A stretch of 6,037 nucleotides of DNA from Gemmatimonadaceae bacterium (GTDB taxonomy: Bacteria; Gemmatimonadota; Gemmatimonadetes; Gemmatimonadales; Gemmatimonadaceae): NCBI GenBank assembly GCA_019689955.1, contig JADGGM010000212.1:1-6037 (forward strand), given 5' to 3'. The notes beneath the pieces were generated by a model that worked only from the letters and a program-made list of their open reading frames with translations, was not told the DNA's origin and did not search any database. Positions 6,021-6,037 of this stretch are shown piece by piece (position 1 is the first letter of the stretch; each line of letters opens with the position of its first letter). The position numbers and the translations under genes are program-made.

Positions 6021-6037
6021 GGAGGGTTGTCCAGAGC

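Overview
This is a GC-rich bacterial window in which every supported gene lies on the minus strand, so transcription runs from high to low coordinates. The core is a trans-envelope signalling and uptake module: an ECF sigma factor (4788-4207), a FecR-like anti-sigma factor (4035-2935) and a SusC/RagA-type TonB-dependent receptor with an N-terminal STN signalling domain (2904 to the window edge, 3' end missing). A SusC-type receptor combined with very high GC and alanine/arginine-rich proteins suggests Gemmatimonadota, or a GC-rich relative of Bacteroidota. This is inferred from gene style only; no marker gene is present.

Layout in transcription order: a small two-helix membrane protein (6020-5757, possibly starting beyond the window) is followed after 1 nt by a NeuD/PglD-type sugar O/N-acyltransferase (5755-5111), which ends in a clear intrinsic terminator (5053-5023). 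A spacer of about 320 nt precedes the sigma gene and holds a cluster of short direct and inverted repeats that look like regulator or ECF promoter sites. The sigma gene is followed at once by a second strong intrinsic terminator (4178-4151), then a leader of about 115 nt, then fecR. The receptor follows fecR by 30 nt with its own Shine-Dalgarno and is surely co-transcribed with it.

How the genes work together, by analogy with FecI/FecR/FecA and Bacteroidota SusC systems: substrate binding at the receptor is relayed by its periplasmic STN domain to the periplasmic C-terminal part of FecR. FecR passes the signal across the inner membrane and frees or activates the sigma factor, which should transcribe the receptor operon. 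A SusD-like surface lipoprotein gene would be expected just beyond position 1. The substrate cannot be read from the sequence. The acyltransferase/membrane-protein pair appears to be a separate transcription unit, probably the end of a surface-glycan or nucleotide-sugar locus. No RNA genes, CRISPR arrays, insertion sequences or phage genes were seen. The module is a known type; its less ordinary features are the terminator separating sigma from anti-sigma and the repeat cluster upstream of sigma.
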